Origin: Salipiger mangrovisoli
Lineage (GTDB): Bacteria; Pseudomonadota; Alphaproteobacteria; Rhodobacterales; Rhodobacteraceae
DNA length: 64,000 bases
Assembly: GCF_015223355.1 (NCBI RefSeq)
Contig: NZ_JADFFK010000015.1
Span: 62,001-126,000 of the forward strand
Direction: 5' to 3'
Shown: positions 1 to 9,383 of the stretch, piece by piece
Position numbering within the stretch: the first letter of the stretch is position 1
Layout: each line of letters opens with the position of its first letter
Notes under the pieces: generated by a model
Database searches by the model: none
What the model was told of the DNA's origin: nothing
Seen by the model: only the letters and a program-made list of their open reading frames with translations
Translations under genes and position numbers: made by a program

Positions 1-24
1 CGAGAGGCAGAGAAGGCGAAAACC

Positions 25-1632
25 GTGACGGGACGGCGCAGGCAGCGACCGGGCCGAGCAGGCCTGTATATTTTTACATTCATCTGGCTCGCCCTCGTGG
101 CGCCGCTCGGAGCATGGGCTGCGCCCTACGCCGCGATCGTGATGGATGCTCGATCAGGCGAAGTGCTCTTCTCCGAAAACGCAGAGACCCGTCTCCATCC
201 GGCCTCGCTGACCAAGATGATGACGCTCTACATCGCCTTCGAGGCGGTCGAGCATGGCGAGATCAGCATGGACACCGTGGTCACGATCTCGAAGAACGCC
301 GCCGCAGAGCCGCCCTCGAAACTGGGTCTGCGCTCCGGCCAGAAGATCGCGCTGCGCTATCTCGTGCGCGCCGCCGCAGTGAAGTCCGCCAATGACGCGG
401 CCACTGCCATCGGCGAGGCCATCGAAGGGTCGGAAGCGGCCTTCGCCCGCCGCATGAACCGCACGGCCAAGGCGCTGGGAATGACCCGCACCACCTTCAA
501 GAACGCCAACGGTCTGACCTCCGACGGCCACCTCTCGACCGCCCACGACATGGCGATCATGGGCCGTCACATCCTCTATGATTACCCTGGCTACTATAAC
601 ATCTTCTCGCGCGTCACCACCGATGCGGGGATGCGTCAGGTGGCCAATACCAACCGCCGCTTCCTCGCCGCCTACAAGGGCGCCGACGGGATCAAGACCG
701 GCTACACCCGCGCCGCGGGCTTCAACCTCGTCGCCTCGGCGGAACGCGGTCGCGAGCGGATCATCTCCGTCGTCTTCGGCGGCACCTCGACCGCCGCGCG
801 CAACGCCAAGAGCGCCGAGCTGCTCGATCTCGGCTTCAAACGCGCAGCGACCAATGTGGCGCTGCGCCGTCCGGCGAAGCCGCCCTACATGGGCCGCGTC
901 GGAGGCGGCAGCGAGATGCTTGTCGCGGGGGCCGACACAGAGGATTCCGGCCTGCGCGGCAAGTCGATCCGCGTGGCCGCGGCAGCCGTCAACAAGAGTC
1001 TGCGACCGCAGATCCGTCCCGGCGTGAGCAGCGCGGACGTGGCGCCGCTGGTGGCCGGCGTAGAGGACGACATCAACAGCCTTCTGGAAACCGTGCAGGT
1101 CGCCGCCGTCGCCCCTGCGGTCTCCGAGACGCCAACCCCCATCGATGTCAGCAAGGTCGCCGATGCCGTCGCCGTCGCGCAGGTTGCCGAGGAAATGGTG
1201 GTGGCCGAAGGCGACACCGGCATCGCGCCCGATTCCTCGATCAAGCCCGTACGTCGGCCGCAGGCGATGGCCCTTGCCAGCGCCCCCGCCCCGACCACGG
1301 CCCCCGTCATCGCCGAGCCCGAGCCCGCGGCAGTTGCCGTCGCCTCCGCCGAACCCGCGACGCAGGAAGTGGTCACCCGCGTCTCTACCTCGGGCGGGCG
1401 TCACTGGGGCATCAACGTCGGCCGCTACCCCAGCCGCTATGCCGCGGAAAAAGTGCTGCTGCAGACGGCCCTGATGGAGACATCCACGCTGGACGGCTCG
1501 CTGCGCAAGGTGGTGGACCGCTCTGGCGGCTTCGACGCGAACTTCATGGGGCTGACGCGCGAGACCGCCGATCTTGCCTGCCGCCGCCTCCAGGCGCGCC
1601 AGGTCACCTGCTTCATGATCGGGCCGGGCTGA
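25..1632 (+). CDS. Secreted D-alanyl-D-alanine carboxypeptidase (S11, PBP5 type) with SPOR domain
   Basis: The 535-residue protein trims the terminal D-Ala from peptidoglycan pentapeptides in the periplasm. An N-terminal hydrophobic segment (about residues 14-32, ending AWA) is a signal peptide. The three penicilloyl-serine motifs are in order: SLTK (S61, K64), SAN (121-123) and KTG (224-226). After the peptidase domain comes a long Ala/Pro/Val-rich linker (about 330-455), then a C-terminal SPOR-like domain beginning near GGRHWGINVG, which would target it to septal, denuded glycan. The N-terminal part matches the usual S11 length; linker and SPOR domain account for the extra. A strong terminator follows, so it ends its transcript. 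Family assignment is secure; the septal role is inferred from the SPOR domain. Confidence 0.95.
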   Translation: MTGRRRQRPGRAGLYIFTFIWLALVAPLGAWAAPYAAIVMDARSGEVLFSENAETRLHPASLTKMMTLYIAFEAVEHGEISMDTVVTISKNAAAEPPSKLGLRSGQKIALRYLVRAAAVKSANDAATAIGEAIEGSEAAFARRMNRTAKALGMTRTTFKNANGLTSDGHLSTAHDMAIMGRHILYDYPGYYNIFSRVTTDAGMRQVANTNRRFLAAYKGADGIKTGYTRAAGFNLVASAERGRERIISVVFGGTSTAARNAKSAELLDLGFKRAATNVALRRPAKPPYMGRVGGGSEMLVAGADTEDSGLRGKSIRVAAAAVNKSLRPQIRPGVSSADVAPLVAGVEDDINSLLETVQVAAVAPAVSETPTPIDVSKVADAVAVAQVAEEMVVAEGDTGIAPDSSIKPVRRPQAMALASAPAPTTAPVIAEPEPAAVAVASAEPATQEVVTRVSTSGGRHWGINVGRYPSRYAAEKVLLQTALMETSTLDGSLRKVVDRSGGFDANFMGLTRETADLACRRLQARQVTCFMIGPG

Positions 1633-1658
1633 CCCCCGCCCCTTCTCGGTGTGCAAGA

Positions 1659-1689
1659 CCCCCGGACCCCGCGTCCGGGGGTTTTTCTT
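1659..1689 (+). terminator. Rho-independent terminator after the carboxypeptidase gene
   Basis: A 9-bp perfect GC-rich stem (1659-1667 with 1673-1681, loop of five bases) is followed at once by TTTTT. It lies 27 bases after the stop codon. Confidence 0.93.
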
Positions 1690-1747
1690 TGTCGCCGTGG
1701 CGCGGGCCGCGTTCTGCCGGCAGAACCCTTACCCCCAGAAACGACAA

Positions 1748-1774
1748 ACCCCCGAAAGGCAGAGCCCCGGGGGT
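1748..1774 (-). terminator. Probable terminator of rpsU
   Basis: Inverted repeat ACCCCCG/CGGGGGT (1748-1754 and 1768-1774) with a 13-base loop. Read leftward from rpsU it is followed by a short T-rich tail (TTGTCGTTT). It is weaker than the facing terminator at 1659 because the T tract is interrupted. Confidence 0.6.
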
Positions 1775-1840
1775 CGTCAACTTCTTCGTGTCGGAAGGTC
1801 AGCTGCCTGACCTCACGAGAACGGTCTTACGAGCCTAAAC

Positions 1841-2047
1841 TCAGAGGAGACCTTCGCGCTGTGCCTTCTTGCGCGCCAGCTTGCGGGCGCGGCGGACGGC
1901 CTCGGCTTTCTCGCGAGCCTTCTTCTCGGACGGTTTCTCGAAATGCTGCCGAAGCTTCATTTCACGGAACACGCCTTCGCGTTGCAGCTTCTTCTTCAGA
2001 GCGCGGAGCGCCTGATCGACGTTGTTGTCGCGAACACTAACCTGCAT
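1841..2047 (-). CDS. rpsU: 30S ribosomal protein bS21
   Basis: A 68-residue, very basic protein starting [20 protein letters not shown], the hallmark N-terminus of bS21, followed by the conserved [14 protein letters not shown] stretch and a Lys/Arg-rich C-terminal helix. bS21 sits on the 30S platform near the anti-Shine-Dalgarno end of 16S rRNA and helps initiation. Length is normal. It is monocistronic, with its own promoter at 2102-2130 and a terminator at 1748-1774. Confidence 0.97.
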   Translation of the reverse strand: MQVSVRDNNVDQALRALKKKLQREGVFREMKLRQHFEKPSEKKAREKAEAVRRARKLARKKAQREGLL

Positions 2048-2101
2048 GTGGTTTTCACCACCTTTCTAGTTTTGAGTTGCAAGGAAATTGCAGGAAGCCG
2101 G

Positions 2102-2130
2102 TCTATAGCAAGGGTTGCCAATCTTGTCTA
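2102..2130 (-). promoter_or_regulatory. Sigma-70-type promoter of rpsU
   Basis: On the minus strand: TAGACA (2130-2125), 17-base spacer, TATAGA (2107-2102), about 55 bases before the rpsU ATG. Near-consensus boxes at optimal spacing. Confidence 0.75.
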
Positions 2131-2163
2131 GACTCCTACCCATTGAGTCGAAGGAGAGGCCCC

Positions 2164-2850
2164 ATGAGTGAAGAAATTGCCGGGCGCTTGCTGGATGCGG
2201 CGCTTCCCCATGTCGCCTTCGACGGTTGGTCCGAGACGACTTTCCGCGCGGCGGCAAGCGATGCTGGGATCGATCCCGTCGTGGCCCGCGGGCTGTACCC
2301 GCGCGGCGCGGTGGACCTGGCGATCGCTTACCACCGGCGCGGCGACGACGCTATGTCCGCGCGCCTCAAGGAAATTGACCAGTCCGAACTGCGCTTCCGC
2401 GACCGTGTCGCGCTGGCAGTCCGCACCCGGATAGAAGCAGTCGATGATCGCGAAGCCGTGCGCCGCGGCACCACGCTCTTCGCGCTGCCGATCTATGCAC
2501 CCGACGGTGCCAAACTGATCTGGGGGACCGCCGACCGCATCTGGACCGAGCTTGGCGACGCCACGCGGGACTTCAACTGGTACACCAAGCGGGCAACGCT
2601 GAGCGCCGTCTATTCGTCGACCGTGCTTTACTGGCTGGGTGACGAATCGCCGGACACCCATGCCACATGGGAATTTCTCGACCGCCGGATCGAGGACGTG
2701 ATGCGCTTCGAGAAGACCAAGGCGAAGGTGCGCGGCACGCCTGTTCTGGGCAAGGTACTCGCTGCCGGGCCGGAAAAGCTCCTCGGCCGCCTGCGCGCAC
2801 CGAAGAGTCCGCGCCATGGCCTGCCGGGCGGCTGGACCGCGCCGCGCTGA
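2164..2850 (+). CDS. COQ9 family ubiquinone-biosynthesis accessory protein
   Basis: The 228-residue protein resembles the COQ9 family, a TetR-fold lipid-binding protein that in mitochondria presents hydroxylation substrates to COQ7. The N-terminal helix-turn-helix-like part contains GWSETTFRAAASDAGID and the C-terminal part carries the typical YTKRATLSAVYSSTVLYWLGD stretch, which binds the isoprenoid chain in characterised members. The ATG at 2164 is chosen because AAGGAGAG lies 6 bases upstream; an open frame extends further 5' but has no better start. The next gene begins 41 bases downstream, so the two may share a transcript. Confidence 0.85.
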   Translation: MSEEIAGRLLDAALPHVAFDGWSETTFRAAASDAGIDPVVARGLYPRGAVDLAIAYHRRGDDAMSARLKEIDQSELRFRDRVALAVRTRIEAVDDREAVRRGTTLFALPIYAPDGAKLIWGTADRIWTELGDATRDFNWYTKRATLSAVYSSTVLYWLGDESPDTHATWEFLDRRIEDVMRFEKTKAKVRGTPVLGKVLAAGPEKLLGRLRAPKSPRHGLPGGWTAPR

Positions 2851-2890
2851 GCCCCCTGCCCTTCCGCAAGACAGCAAGACAGGACGACCA

Positions 2891-3874
2891 ATGACCAAAA
2901 CCATGCGCGCCGTCGAGATCTCGCAGCCCGGCGGCCCCGAGGTGCTGCGCCTGACCGAGCGCCCCGTTCCCGAGCCCGGCCACGGGCAGGTGGTGATCCG
3001 TGTCGCGTATGCGGGCGTGAACCGCCCCGACGCGTTGCAGCGCGCCGGAAGCTACGCCCCGCCGCCCGGTGCCTCGGACCTGCCCGGACTCGAATGCTCG
3101 GGGGAGGTGGTCGCCACCGGCCCCGGCGTCCAATGGCCCGCCGTCGGCGATGAGGTCTGCGCGTTGCTGCCCGGCGGCGGCTATGCCGACTATGTCGCAA
3201 CCCCCGCCGCCCATTGCCTGCCCGTGCCCGCGGGCATGGGGCTGCGCGAGGCCGCCTGCCTGCCCGAGACCTTCTTTACCGTGTGGAGCAACGTTTTCCA
3301 GCGCGGCGGGCTTCAGGCCGGGGAGCGCTTCCTCGTGCACGGCGGCTCCTCGGGCATCGGCACCACGGCGATCCAACTCGCTGCCGCCTTCGGCGCGCGG
3401 GTCTTCGCCACCGCTGGCTCGGCCGACAAATGCGCCGCCTGCGTGGACCTCGGGGCCGAGCGCGCGATCAATTACCGCGAAGAGGATTTCGTCGAGGTGA
3501 TGCGCGGGCTCGGCGGCGCGAACCTGATCCTCGACATGGTTGGCGGCGACTATATCGCGCGCAGCGTCAAGGCGCTGGCCGACGAGGGACGGCTGGTGCA
3601 GATCGCCTTCCTGCAGGGCCCCAAGGCCGAGCTGAACTTCGCGCAGGTCATGGCGCGGCGGCTGACGATCACCGGCTCGACCCTGCGCCCGCAGAGCGAT
3701 CTGGCCAAGGCGCGCATCGCCGAAGCGCTGCGAACCCAGGTCTGGCCGCTGCTCGAAGCGGGCCGGGTCGCCCCGGTGATGGATTCCGATTTCCCGCTGG
3801 ATCAGGCCTCGGAGGCGCATGCGCGCATGGAAGGCTCGACGCACATCGGCAAGATCGTCCTCAAGGTCGCCTGA
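2891..3874 (+). CDS. NAD(P)H-quinone oxidoreductase, PIG3-type zinc-independent MDR family
   Basis: The 327-residue protein has an N-terminal GroES-like domain (MRAVEISQPGGPEVLRL, YAGVNRPDALQR) and a Rossmann domain with the dinucleotide loop VHGGSSGIGTTAIQLA. It lacks the cysteines that bind structural zinc in alcohol dehydrogenases, as expected for quinone reductases of the PIG3/p53-inducible type. These reduce quinones or other enones with NADPH in the cytosol. Start at 2891 follows a weak GGACGA. A second paralogue lies at 5012. The physiological substrate cannot be told from sequence. Confidence 0.85.
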   Translation: MTKTMRAVEISQPGGPEVLRLTERPVPEPGHGQVVIRVAYAGVNRPDALQRAGSYAPPPGASDLPGLECSGEVVATGPGVQWPAVGDEVCALLPGGGYADYVATPAAHCLPVPAGMGLREAACLPETFFTVWSNVFQRGGLQAGERFLVHGGSSGIGTTAIQLAAAFGARVFATAGSADKCAACVDLGAERAINYREEDFVEVMRGLGGANLILDMVGGDYIARSVKALADEGRLVQIAFLQGPKAELNFAQVMARRLTITGSTLRPQSDLAKARIAEALRTQVWPLLEAGRVAPVMDSDFPLDQASEAHARMEGSTHIGKIVLKVA

Positions 3875-3917
3875 CCGGCCCTTCCGGCGCGGCAACTCTC
3901 GCTGCCGCGCCGTGCCG

Positions 3918-4784
3918 TCACGCCACGGCGCGGCGGTAGAAATGCCAGCTCGCGTGGCCGAGCAGCGGCAGCACCACCATCAGCCCCAGCAGCAGCGGCA
4001 ATGAGCCAAGCACCAGCAGAACGGCGATCACCGCCCCCCAGCAGAGCACCACGCGCGGGTTCTTCTGGAGCACGTGGATCGAGGTCATCACCGCAACCGG
4101 CGCTCCGACGTGCCGGTGCAGCAGCAGCTGGAACGAGACCCCCGAGACCGCCAGCGCAGCCAATGCGAACAGGAAGCCCACGCCACAGCCGAGCACGATC
4201 ATCCACCAGCCGCCGGTGGTGTTGAACACGTCCGACAGGAAAGCCGCCATGCTTTGATGCGGCGCCGGCCCCATGGTCACCATGTGGATGAAATGCGCCG
4301 TCAGCATCCAGGCGCAGAACAGCGCGATGAGGTAGAGCCCCATCACCAGCATTGCCCCGAAGGCCGGCGAGCTCAGCACCGAGAAGGCGTCGCGCCAAGT
4401 GGCTTCGAGCCCCATCTCGCGCTTGCGGCTCATTTCGTAGAGCCCGACCGCCGCCATCGGCCCGATGATCGCAAAGCCCGCCGCCATGGGGAAGAGCAGC
4501 GGCAGCAGCGCCTGATGAAACGCCATGCCCATCAGCAGAAGACCCATGACAGGATAGATAAGCACGATGAACAGCACGTCGCTGCGGCAGGCCTTGAAGT
4601 CCTCCCAGCCAGCGCGCAGCGAGTCCGAGATGTCCGACATGGCCATCGTCCGCACCCGCCGCGGCGTGTGGGCATGATCCGTCCCCAGCTCGCGCGTTGC
4701 GGCCGAGACGTGTGATCCCGCGGACGAGAGCTGCTGCGCAGCCCAGCTCAGCGGGTTTCCGATCGTATGAGGTGTCTGTGCCAT
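3918..4784 (-). CDS. DUF2189 polytopic membrane protein
   Basis: The 288-residue integral membrane protein has about six hydrophobic segments, starting around VLFIVLIYPVMGLLLMGMAF. It matches the DUF2189 family common in Rhodobacteraceae, whose function is unknown. The first 50 residues are polar and Ala/Ser-rich. The ATG at 4784 is preceded by GGGAGGAGGCTC, so the upstream in-frame ATG at 4895 is rejected. It is transcribed convergently with the gene ending at 3874 and divergently from the quinone reductase at 5012. Confidence 0.75.
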   Translation of the reverse strand: MAQTPHTIGNPLSWAAQQLSSAGSHVSAATRELGTDHAHTPRRVRTMAMSDISDSLRAGWEDFKACRSDVLFIVLIYPVMGLLLMGMAFHQALLPLLFPMAAGFAIIGPMAAVGLYEMSRKREMGLEATWRDAFSVLSSPAFGAMLVMGLYLIALFCAWMLTAHFIHMVTMGPAPHQSMAAFLSDVFNTTGGWWMIVLGCGVGFLFALAALAVSGVSFQLLLHRHVGAPVAVMTSIHVLQKNPRVVLCWGAVIAVLLVLGSLPLLLGLMVVLPLLGHASWHFYRRAVA

Positions 4785-5011
4785 GAGCCTCCTCCCTTGG
4801 CGTCGCGCGCAGCGCCAATCGCGGGTCTGGTCCTGGCACGCGCCGAAGACCAGACGGGCCGGCCACGCGTATGTCCCCACCCTAGCACGAAACACCCTCG
4901 CGGTGCATCACCTCGGCGCGATGCGCGGCCGGCAGCGCCGCATATCCCCCTTGCCCCCGCCTGCGCTCCGTCGCAGGGTCTGGCGCAAACACCAGTCAGG
5001 AGGACACGCCG

Positions 5012-5998
5012 ATGGCCGAGACAGCCCGCACCGTCATCATCGAGGAAAACGGAGGCCCCGAGGCGCTCAAGCTGGTCGACTGGCCGGTGGGCGAGCCCGG
5101 CCCCGGCGAGATTCGCATCCGCCACAAGGCCTGCGGCCTCAACTTCATCGACTGCTACCAGCGCTCGGGCCTCTACCCGCTGCAGCTGCCGCATGCCCTT
5201 GGCATGGAGGCCGCCGGCGTGATCGAGGCGGTCGGCGAAGGCGTTACCCACCTCGCGCCCGGCGACCGCGCCGCCTATGCCGCCACCCCGCCCGGAGCCT
5301 ACACCGAAGCGCGGGTGATGCCCGCCGCGCAGGTCTGCAAGCTGCCCGAGGACATCTCCTTCGAGGAGGGCGCGGCGATGATGCTGAAGGGGCTGACCGT
5401 GCAGTACCTCTTCCACCGCACCACCCCGCTGAAGAAGGGCGACACGGTGCTGTTCCACGCCGCGGCGGGGGGCGTCGGGCTGATCGCCTGCCAATGGGCC
5501 AAGTCCGAGGGCATCCGCCTGATCGGCACCGCCGGCTCTGACGAGAAGTGCCAGCTGGCGCTCGACCATGGCGCGGACGCCTGCATCAACTACAACACCG
5601 AGGATTTCACCAAGCGCACCCGCGAGCTGACGGATGGCAAGGGCGTCGACGTGGTGATGGATTCCCTCGGCAAGTCCACCTTCATCGGCTCGCTCGACTG
5701 CCTAAAGCCGCTCGGGATGATGATCTCCTTCGGCAATGCCTCGGGCCCGGTGGATGCCTTCAACCTCGGCATCCTCGCGCAGAAGGGCTCGCTGAAGGTC
5801 ACCCGCCCGACGCTCTTCGCCCATATCGCCGACCCGGCCGCCTGCCAGGAAATGGCGGCGATGCTCTTCGGCAAGGTCTCCTCGGGCGCGGTCAAGATCC
5901 GCATCGACCAGCGCTTCCCGCTGGCCGAGGTCGCCGACGCCCACCGCGCGCTCGAGGCGCGCAAGACCACCGGCCAGACCATCCTGACCCTGGAGTAA
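5012..5998 (+). CDS. qorA: NADPH:quinone oxidoreductase (QOR/zeta-crystallin type)
   Basis: The 328-residue MDR-superfamily enzyme has an N-terminal catalytic fold containing GLNFIDCYQRSGLYP and LPHALGMEAAGVIE, both diagnostic of bacterial QOR. Its nucleotide-binding loop is HAAAGGVGLIACQWAK. No zinc ligands are present. It reduces quinones with NADPH by one-electron transfer. Start is supported by AGGAGGACACGCC just upstream. It ends 32 bases before a bidirectional terminator. Confidence 0.9.
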   Translation: MAETARTVIIEENGGPEALKLVDWPVGEPGPGEIRIRHKACGLNFIDCYQRSGLYPLQLPHALGMEAAGVIEAVGEGVTHLAPGDRAAYAATPPGAYTEARVMPAAQVCKLPEDISFEEGAAMMLKGLTVQYLFHRTTPLKKGDTVLFHAAAGGVGLIACQWAKSEGIRLIGTAGSDEKCQLALDHGADACINYNTEDFTKRTRELTDGKGVDVVMDSLGKSTFIGSLDCLKPLGMMISFGNASGPVDAFNLGILAQKGSLKVTRPTLFAHIADPAACQEMAAMLFGKVSSGAVKIRIDQRFPLAEVADAHRALEARKTTGQTILTLE

Positions 5999-6030
5999 GG
6001 GCGGCCGCCGGACCGGCCCGGGAAAAGGAA

Positions 6031-6058
6031 AACGGCGCGGGGCTATCCCCGCGCCGTT
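6031..6058. terminator. Bidirectional terminator between qorA and the SlyD-like gene
   Basis: A perfect 12-bp stem (6031-6042 with 6047-6058) around a 4-base CTAT loop, flanked by A-rich sequence on the left and TTCCCGTCT on the right. It can serve both converging genes; the leftward tail (TTTTCCTTTTCC) is the more T-rich. Confidence 0.85.
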
Positions 6059-6101
6059 CCCGTCTCAAACAGGGCCGCAGCCCCGGAAACCCGCCAGTTG
6101 A

Positions 6102-6530
6102 TCAGGCGATCTCGACCAGCTCGATGGCAAAGGTCAGGTCCTTGCCCGCAAGCGGGTGGTTGGCGTCGAGCGTCACTTCGGTGTCGGTCACCTCGACCAC
6201 GGTCACCTGCACCACCTGGCCAGTCGGCGTCTGCATTTGCAGCGGCGTGCCCAGGTCGAGCGGGATGTTGTCGGGGATCTCGGCGCGCGGCACGGCCTGG
6301 CGCGCCTCGGGGTGGACAGGTCCGTAGGCTTCATCGGCGGGCACTTCGACGGTCTTCTTGTCGCCGACGGTCATGCCGGGGATCGCCTTGTCGAGGCCGG
6401 GGATGATCTGGCCCGAGCCGACCTGGAATTCCAGCGGGTCGCGGCCTGCGCTGGAATCGAAGGTGGTGCCGTCATTCAGCGTGCCGGTGTAGTGAATACG
6501 CACGGTATCGCCGGTCTTGACCTGCGTCAT
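6102..6530 (-). CDS. FKBP-type peptidyl-prolyl isomerase, SlyD-like
   Basis: The 142-residue cytosolic isomerase/chaperone has the FKBP core (VRIHYTGTLNDGTTFDSS, PLEFQVGSGQIIPGLDKAI) and the inserted IF chaperone domain, marked by DEAYGPVHPEARQAVPR. It lacks the His/Cys-rich metal-binding tail of E. coli SlyD, ending soon after AIELVEI. The family folds proline-limited proteins. It is monocistronic and its 3' end faces the shared terminator at 6031. Confidence 0.92.
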   Translation of the reverse strand: MTQVKTGDTVRIHYTGTLNDGTTFDSSAGRDPLEFQVGSGQIIPGLDKAIPGMTVGDKKTVEVPADEAYGPVHPEARQAVPRAEIPDNIPLDLGTPLQMQTPTGQVVQVTVVEVTDTEVTLDANHPLAGKDLTFAIELVEIA

Positions 6531-6762
6531 GGGAATCTCCGTTCTTTGGGGGAAGTCGTGGATGGGACGAGGCCACCTGTCGCGGCGGGTGCTCGTTTGC
6601 TCTCCTCCCCAACCTAAGCATCGTGGACCGAGATTGCAAAGAGGATGTCCGACGCCGTATCAGCGGCACCTCGGCATCGCTCCAAGCCTCGGCAAATTCA
6701 GCTTTCCGACCGGCCCCTGCCCGTGCCACCCTGCGCCGGATCGCGAGGAGAAAGGCACCACG

Positions 6763-7461
6763 ATGACGCCGACGACGGCACCCACCGGCATCACCACCTG
6801 CGTCTTCGACGCCTATGGGACGCTCTTCGACGTTTCCGCCGCCGCTCGCCGCGCCGCCGAGGCGCCAGGGCAGGACCGGCTGGCGCAGGTCTGGCCCGCG
6901 CTCTCGGCCGACTGGCGGCGCAAGCAGCTCGAATACAGCTGGCTGCGCGCGGTGACCGGCGATCATTGCAGCTTCTGGCAGGTGACGCAGGACGGGCTCG
7001 ACTGGGCGATGGAGAGGCACGGCCTGCGGGACACCGATCTGCGCGAGACGCTGCTCGGCCTCTACTGGGAACTCTCCGCCTACCCCGAGGTGCCGAAGCT
7101 CCTCGCCACGCTGAAGGCGCAGGGGCTGCACTGCGCCATCCTGTCGAACGGCAGCCCCGACATGCTGGACGGTGCGGTCTCCAGCGCCGGTCTCGAGAGC
7201 TATCTCGACGCGGTGCTCTCGGTGGAGGACGTAGGCGTCTTCAAGCCCGCCCGCGTCGTCTACGATCTCGTCGGCCAACGCTTTGGCACGGAACCGGGCG
7301 CGGTGCTCTTCGTTTCTTCCAACGGCTGGGACGCGGGCAGCGCGGCGGCCTATGGCTTCACCACCGCCTGGGTCAACCGCGCCGGCGAGCCCATGGACCG
7401 TCTGCCCGGCCGCCCGCAGCACGTTCTGAGCGACCTGACCACAATCCCGGAGCTTCTTTGA
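6763..7461 (+). CDS. Haloacid dehalogenase type II, HAD superfamily
   Basis: The 232-residue HAD hydrolase has motif I as VFDAYGTLFDV (nucleophile D16), motif II as ILSNGSP, the conserved lysine in GVFKPA and motif IV in FVSSNGWDAGSA. The SSNGWD form is typical of L-2-haloacid dehalogenases, which hydrolyse (S)-2-haloalkanoates to (R)-2-hydroxy acids. The start is set by GAGGAGAAAGG 5-10 bases upstream. Its TGA overlaps the ATG of the next hydrolase (TGATG), so the two are translationally coupled. Confidence 0.88.
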   Translation: MTPTTAPTGITTCVFDAYGTLFDVSAAARRAAEAPGQDRLAQVWPALSADWRRKQLEYSWLRAVTGDHCSFWQVTQDGLDWAMERHGLRDTDLRETLLGLYWELSAYPEVPKLLATLKAQGLHCAILSNGSPDMLDGAVSSAGLESYLDAVLSVEDVGVFKPARVVYDLVGQRFGTEPGAVLFVSSNGWDAGSAAAYGFTTAWVNRAGEPMDRLPGRPQHVLSDLTTIPELL

Positions 7462-8288
7462 TGCCCGAGTTCACCACCTCCGACGGCCTGTCGATCCACT
7501 ACACCGACGAGGGCCACGGCATTCCGCTGCTCTGCCTCGCCGGGCTGACCCGAGACGGGCGGGACTTCGACTATCTCGCGGCCCATCTCGACCCCGCGAA
7601 GGTGCGGCTGATCCGCATGGACTATCGCGGGCGCGGGCAGTCCGACTGGACCGATCACGCCAGCTACACCATCCCCATAGAGGGCCGGGACGCGGTGGAA
7701 CTGATGGACCACCTAGGGCTGAAACAGGTGGCGGTGCTCGGCACCTCGCGCGGCGGGCTGATCGCCATGGTTCTGGCCGCCACGGTGAAGGACCGGTTGC
7801 TCGGCGTCGCCCTGAACGACATCGGCCCCGTGATCGGCACCGAAGGGATCGCGGTCATCAAGGACTACATCGGCCGCAACCCGGTGTGGAAGACCTACGA
7901 CGAGGCCGCCGAGGCCATGGCACTTGGCATGACCGCCTTCGAGGGCGTGCCGCCCGGGCGCTGGATGGAGGAGGTGACGAAGTTCTATCGCGAGACTCCC
8001 GACGGGCTGCAGATCCAGTACGACCCACGCCTGCGCGACGCCGTGCTCGAGGCCGGCGCGCAGCCCGCGCCGGATCTCTGGCCGCTCTTCGATGCCTTCA
8101 AGGGATTGCCGCTCTGCGCCCTGCGCGGAGACGGCTCGACGCTGCTGACCGCCGAGACCTTTGCCGAGATGCAGCGCCGCCGCCCGGACATGATCGCCGC
8201 CGAGATCCCCGGCCGCGGCCACGTCCCGTTCCTCGACGAGCCCGAGTCGCTGGACGCGCTGCGGCGCTGGCTGAAGATGCTCGGCTAG
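7461..8288 (+). CDS. Alpha/beta-fold hydrolase
   Basis: The 275-residue hydrolase has nucleophile S96 in GTSRGG, the oxyanion region LLCLAGLTRDGRDFDYL and a late histidine in GRGHVPFLDEPE. It starts inside the stop codon of the haloacid dehalogenase, so the two probably work together, for example on halogenated acids and their esters; that link is inferred from coupling only. The substrate is unknown. Confidence 0.85.
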   Translation: MPEFTTSDGLSIHYTDEGHGIPLLCLAGLTRDGRDFDYLAAHLDPAKVRLIRMDYRGRGQSDWTDHASYTIPIEGRDAVELMDHLGLKQVAVLGTSRGGLIAMVLAATVKDRLLGVALNDIGPVIGTEGIAVIKDYIGRNPVWKTYDEAAEAMALGMTAFEGVPPGRWMEEVTKFYRETPDGLQIQYDPRLRDAVLEAGAQPAPDLWPLFDAFKGLPLCALRGDGSTLLTAETFAEMQRRRPDMIAAEIPGRGHVPFLDEPESLDALRRWLKMLG

Positions 8289-8291
8289 GCT

Positions 8292-9197
8292 TCAGTCGAG
8301 GTTGAACACTCGGTTCGGGTGCAGCTCACCGGCCTTGAAGATGCCCACGGCCACCGGCTTGCCCTGGAACGACGCCCAGGCCTCGTCGCCGTAGTCTGCC
8401 TCGCCGGGAATCACCATGCCGGGGTTGCCGTTGCGCAGCCGCGCCGCGCCCTCGGGCGTGCAGCGCAATTCGGGCAGATCGGCAAGGCCGACTTCCAGCG
8501 GCAGCAGCTTGGCATCGAGCTCGGGGGACTTGGCCAGCGCGTCGATCTCCTCGATGCTGATCCCGTCCGAGGCCTCGAACGGCCCGGACCAGACCCGGCG
8601 CAGGCGCAGCACGTGACCGAAGCAGCCGAGCGCCTCGCCGAGGTCACGGGCGATCGAGCGCACGTAGCCACCCTTGCCGCAAACCATCTCCAGCTCGACA
8701 TGGTCGGCGTCTATGCGTTCGAGCATGATCAGCGATTCCACGAAGAGCGGACGGGCCGAAAGCTCCATCTCCTCGCCGTCCCGCGCCCGCTTGTAGGCAC
8801 GCTCGCCATCCACCTTCACCGCCGAGAACTGCGGCGGCACCTGCTGGATGTCGCCGACGAACTGGTGCAACGCTTCCTTGATCTCCGCGTCCGAGGGGCG
8901 CTCGGCGCTCTCGCGCAGGATCTCGCCCTCGGCATCGTCGGTGTTGGTCGCCTGCCCCAGACGCACGATGAAGCGGTAGGCCTTCATCGCGTCGGTGATA
9001 TAGGGCACGGTCTTCGTCGCCTCGCCGAGCGCCACGGCCAGAACGCCGGTCGCCTCGGGGTCGAGCGTGCCCGCGTGGCCCGCCTTCTTCGCCGCCAGCG
9101 CCCAGCGGACCTTGTTGACCACGGAGGTCGAGGTGATACCCGCGGGCTTGTCGACGATCAGCCAGCCGGAAATGTCGCGACCCTTCTTGCGTGCCAT
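8292..9197 (-). CDS. truB: tRNA pseudouridine(55) synthase
   Basis: The 301-residue protein makes the pseudouridine at position 55 in the T-loop of tRNAs. Motif [13 protein letters not shown] carries the catalytic Asp46. [12 protein letters not shown] opens the catalytic domain, [12 protein letters not shown] is the second signature, and a C-terminal PUA-like region ends the protein. Length is normal. It faces the hydrolase at 7461 tail to tail with only three bases between the stop codons. Confidence 0.97.
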   Translation of the reverse strand: MARKKGRDISGWLIVDKPAGITSTSVVNKVRWALAAKKAGHAGTLDPEATGVLAVALGEATKTVPYITDAMKAYRFIVRLGQATNTDDAEGEILRESAERPSDAEIKEALHQFVGDIQQVPPQFSAVKVDGERAYKRARDGEEMELSARPLFVESLIMLERIDADHVELEMVCGKGGYVRSIARDLGEALGCFGHVLRLRRVWSGPFEASDGISIEEIDALAKSPELDAKLLPLEVGLADLPELRCTPEGAARLRNGNPGMVIPGEADYGDEAWASFQGKPVAVGIFKAGELHPNRVFNLD

Positions 9198-9383
9198 AAG
9201 TGCCCCCGTGTGCGCTCGCGTTCTCTCAAGGCGCGCCTGCTAGCAGGCCGGGGGCGCGGGAGTCAATCAGCACCGGTGCCGGGCCGCGCGCGGACGGGCT
9301 TTGCACGGTGCGACCCCGACCGCCTTCCCTCTCGCTGCCCCGACCGCTAGGGTCCGCCGCAAGTTCAAGGGAGGCACCCTGCC

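Noticed and set aside
154-1656. A 500-codon minus-strand frame opposite the carboxypeptidase gene
   Set aside because: The plus strand carries all three S11 peptidase motifs and a signal peptide; the minus frame is a compositional shadow.
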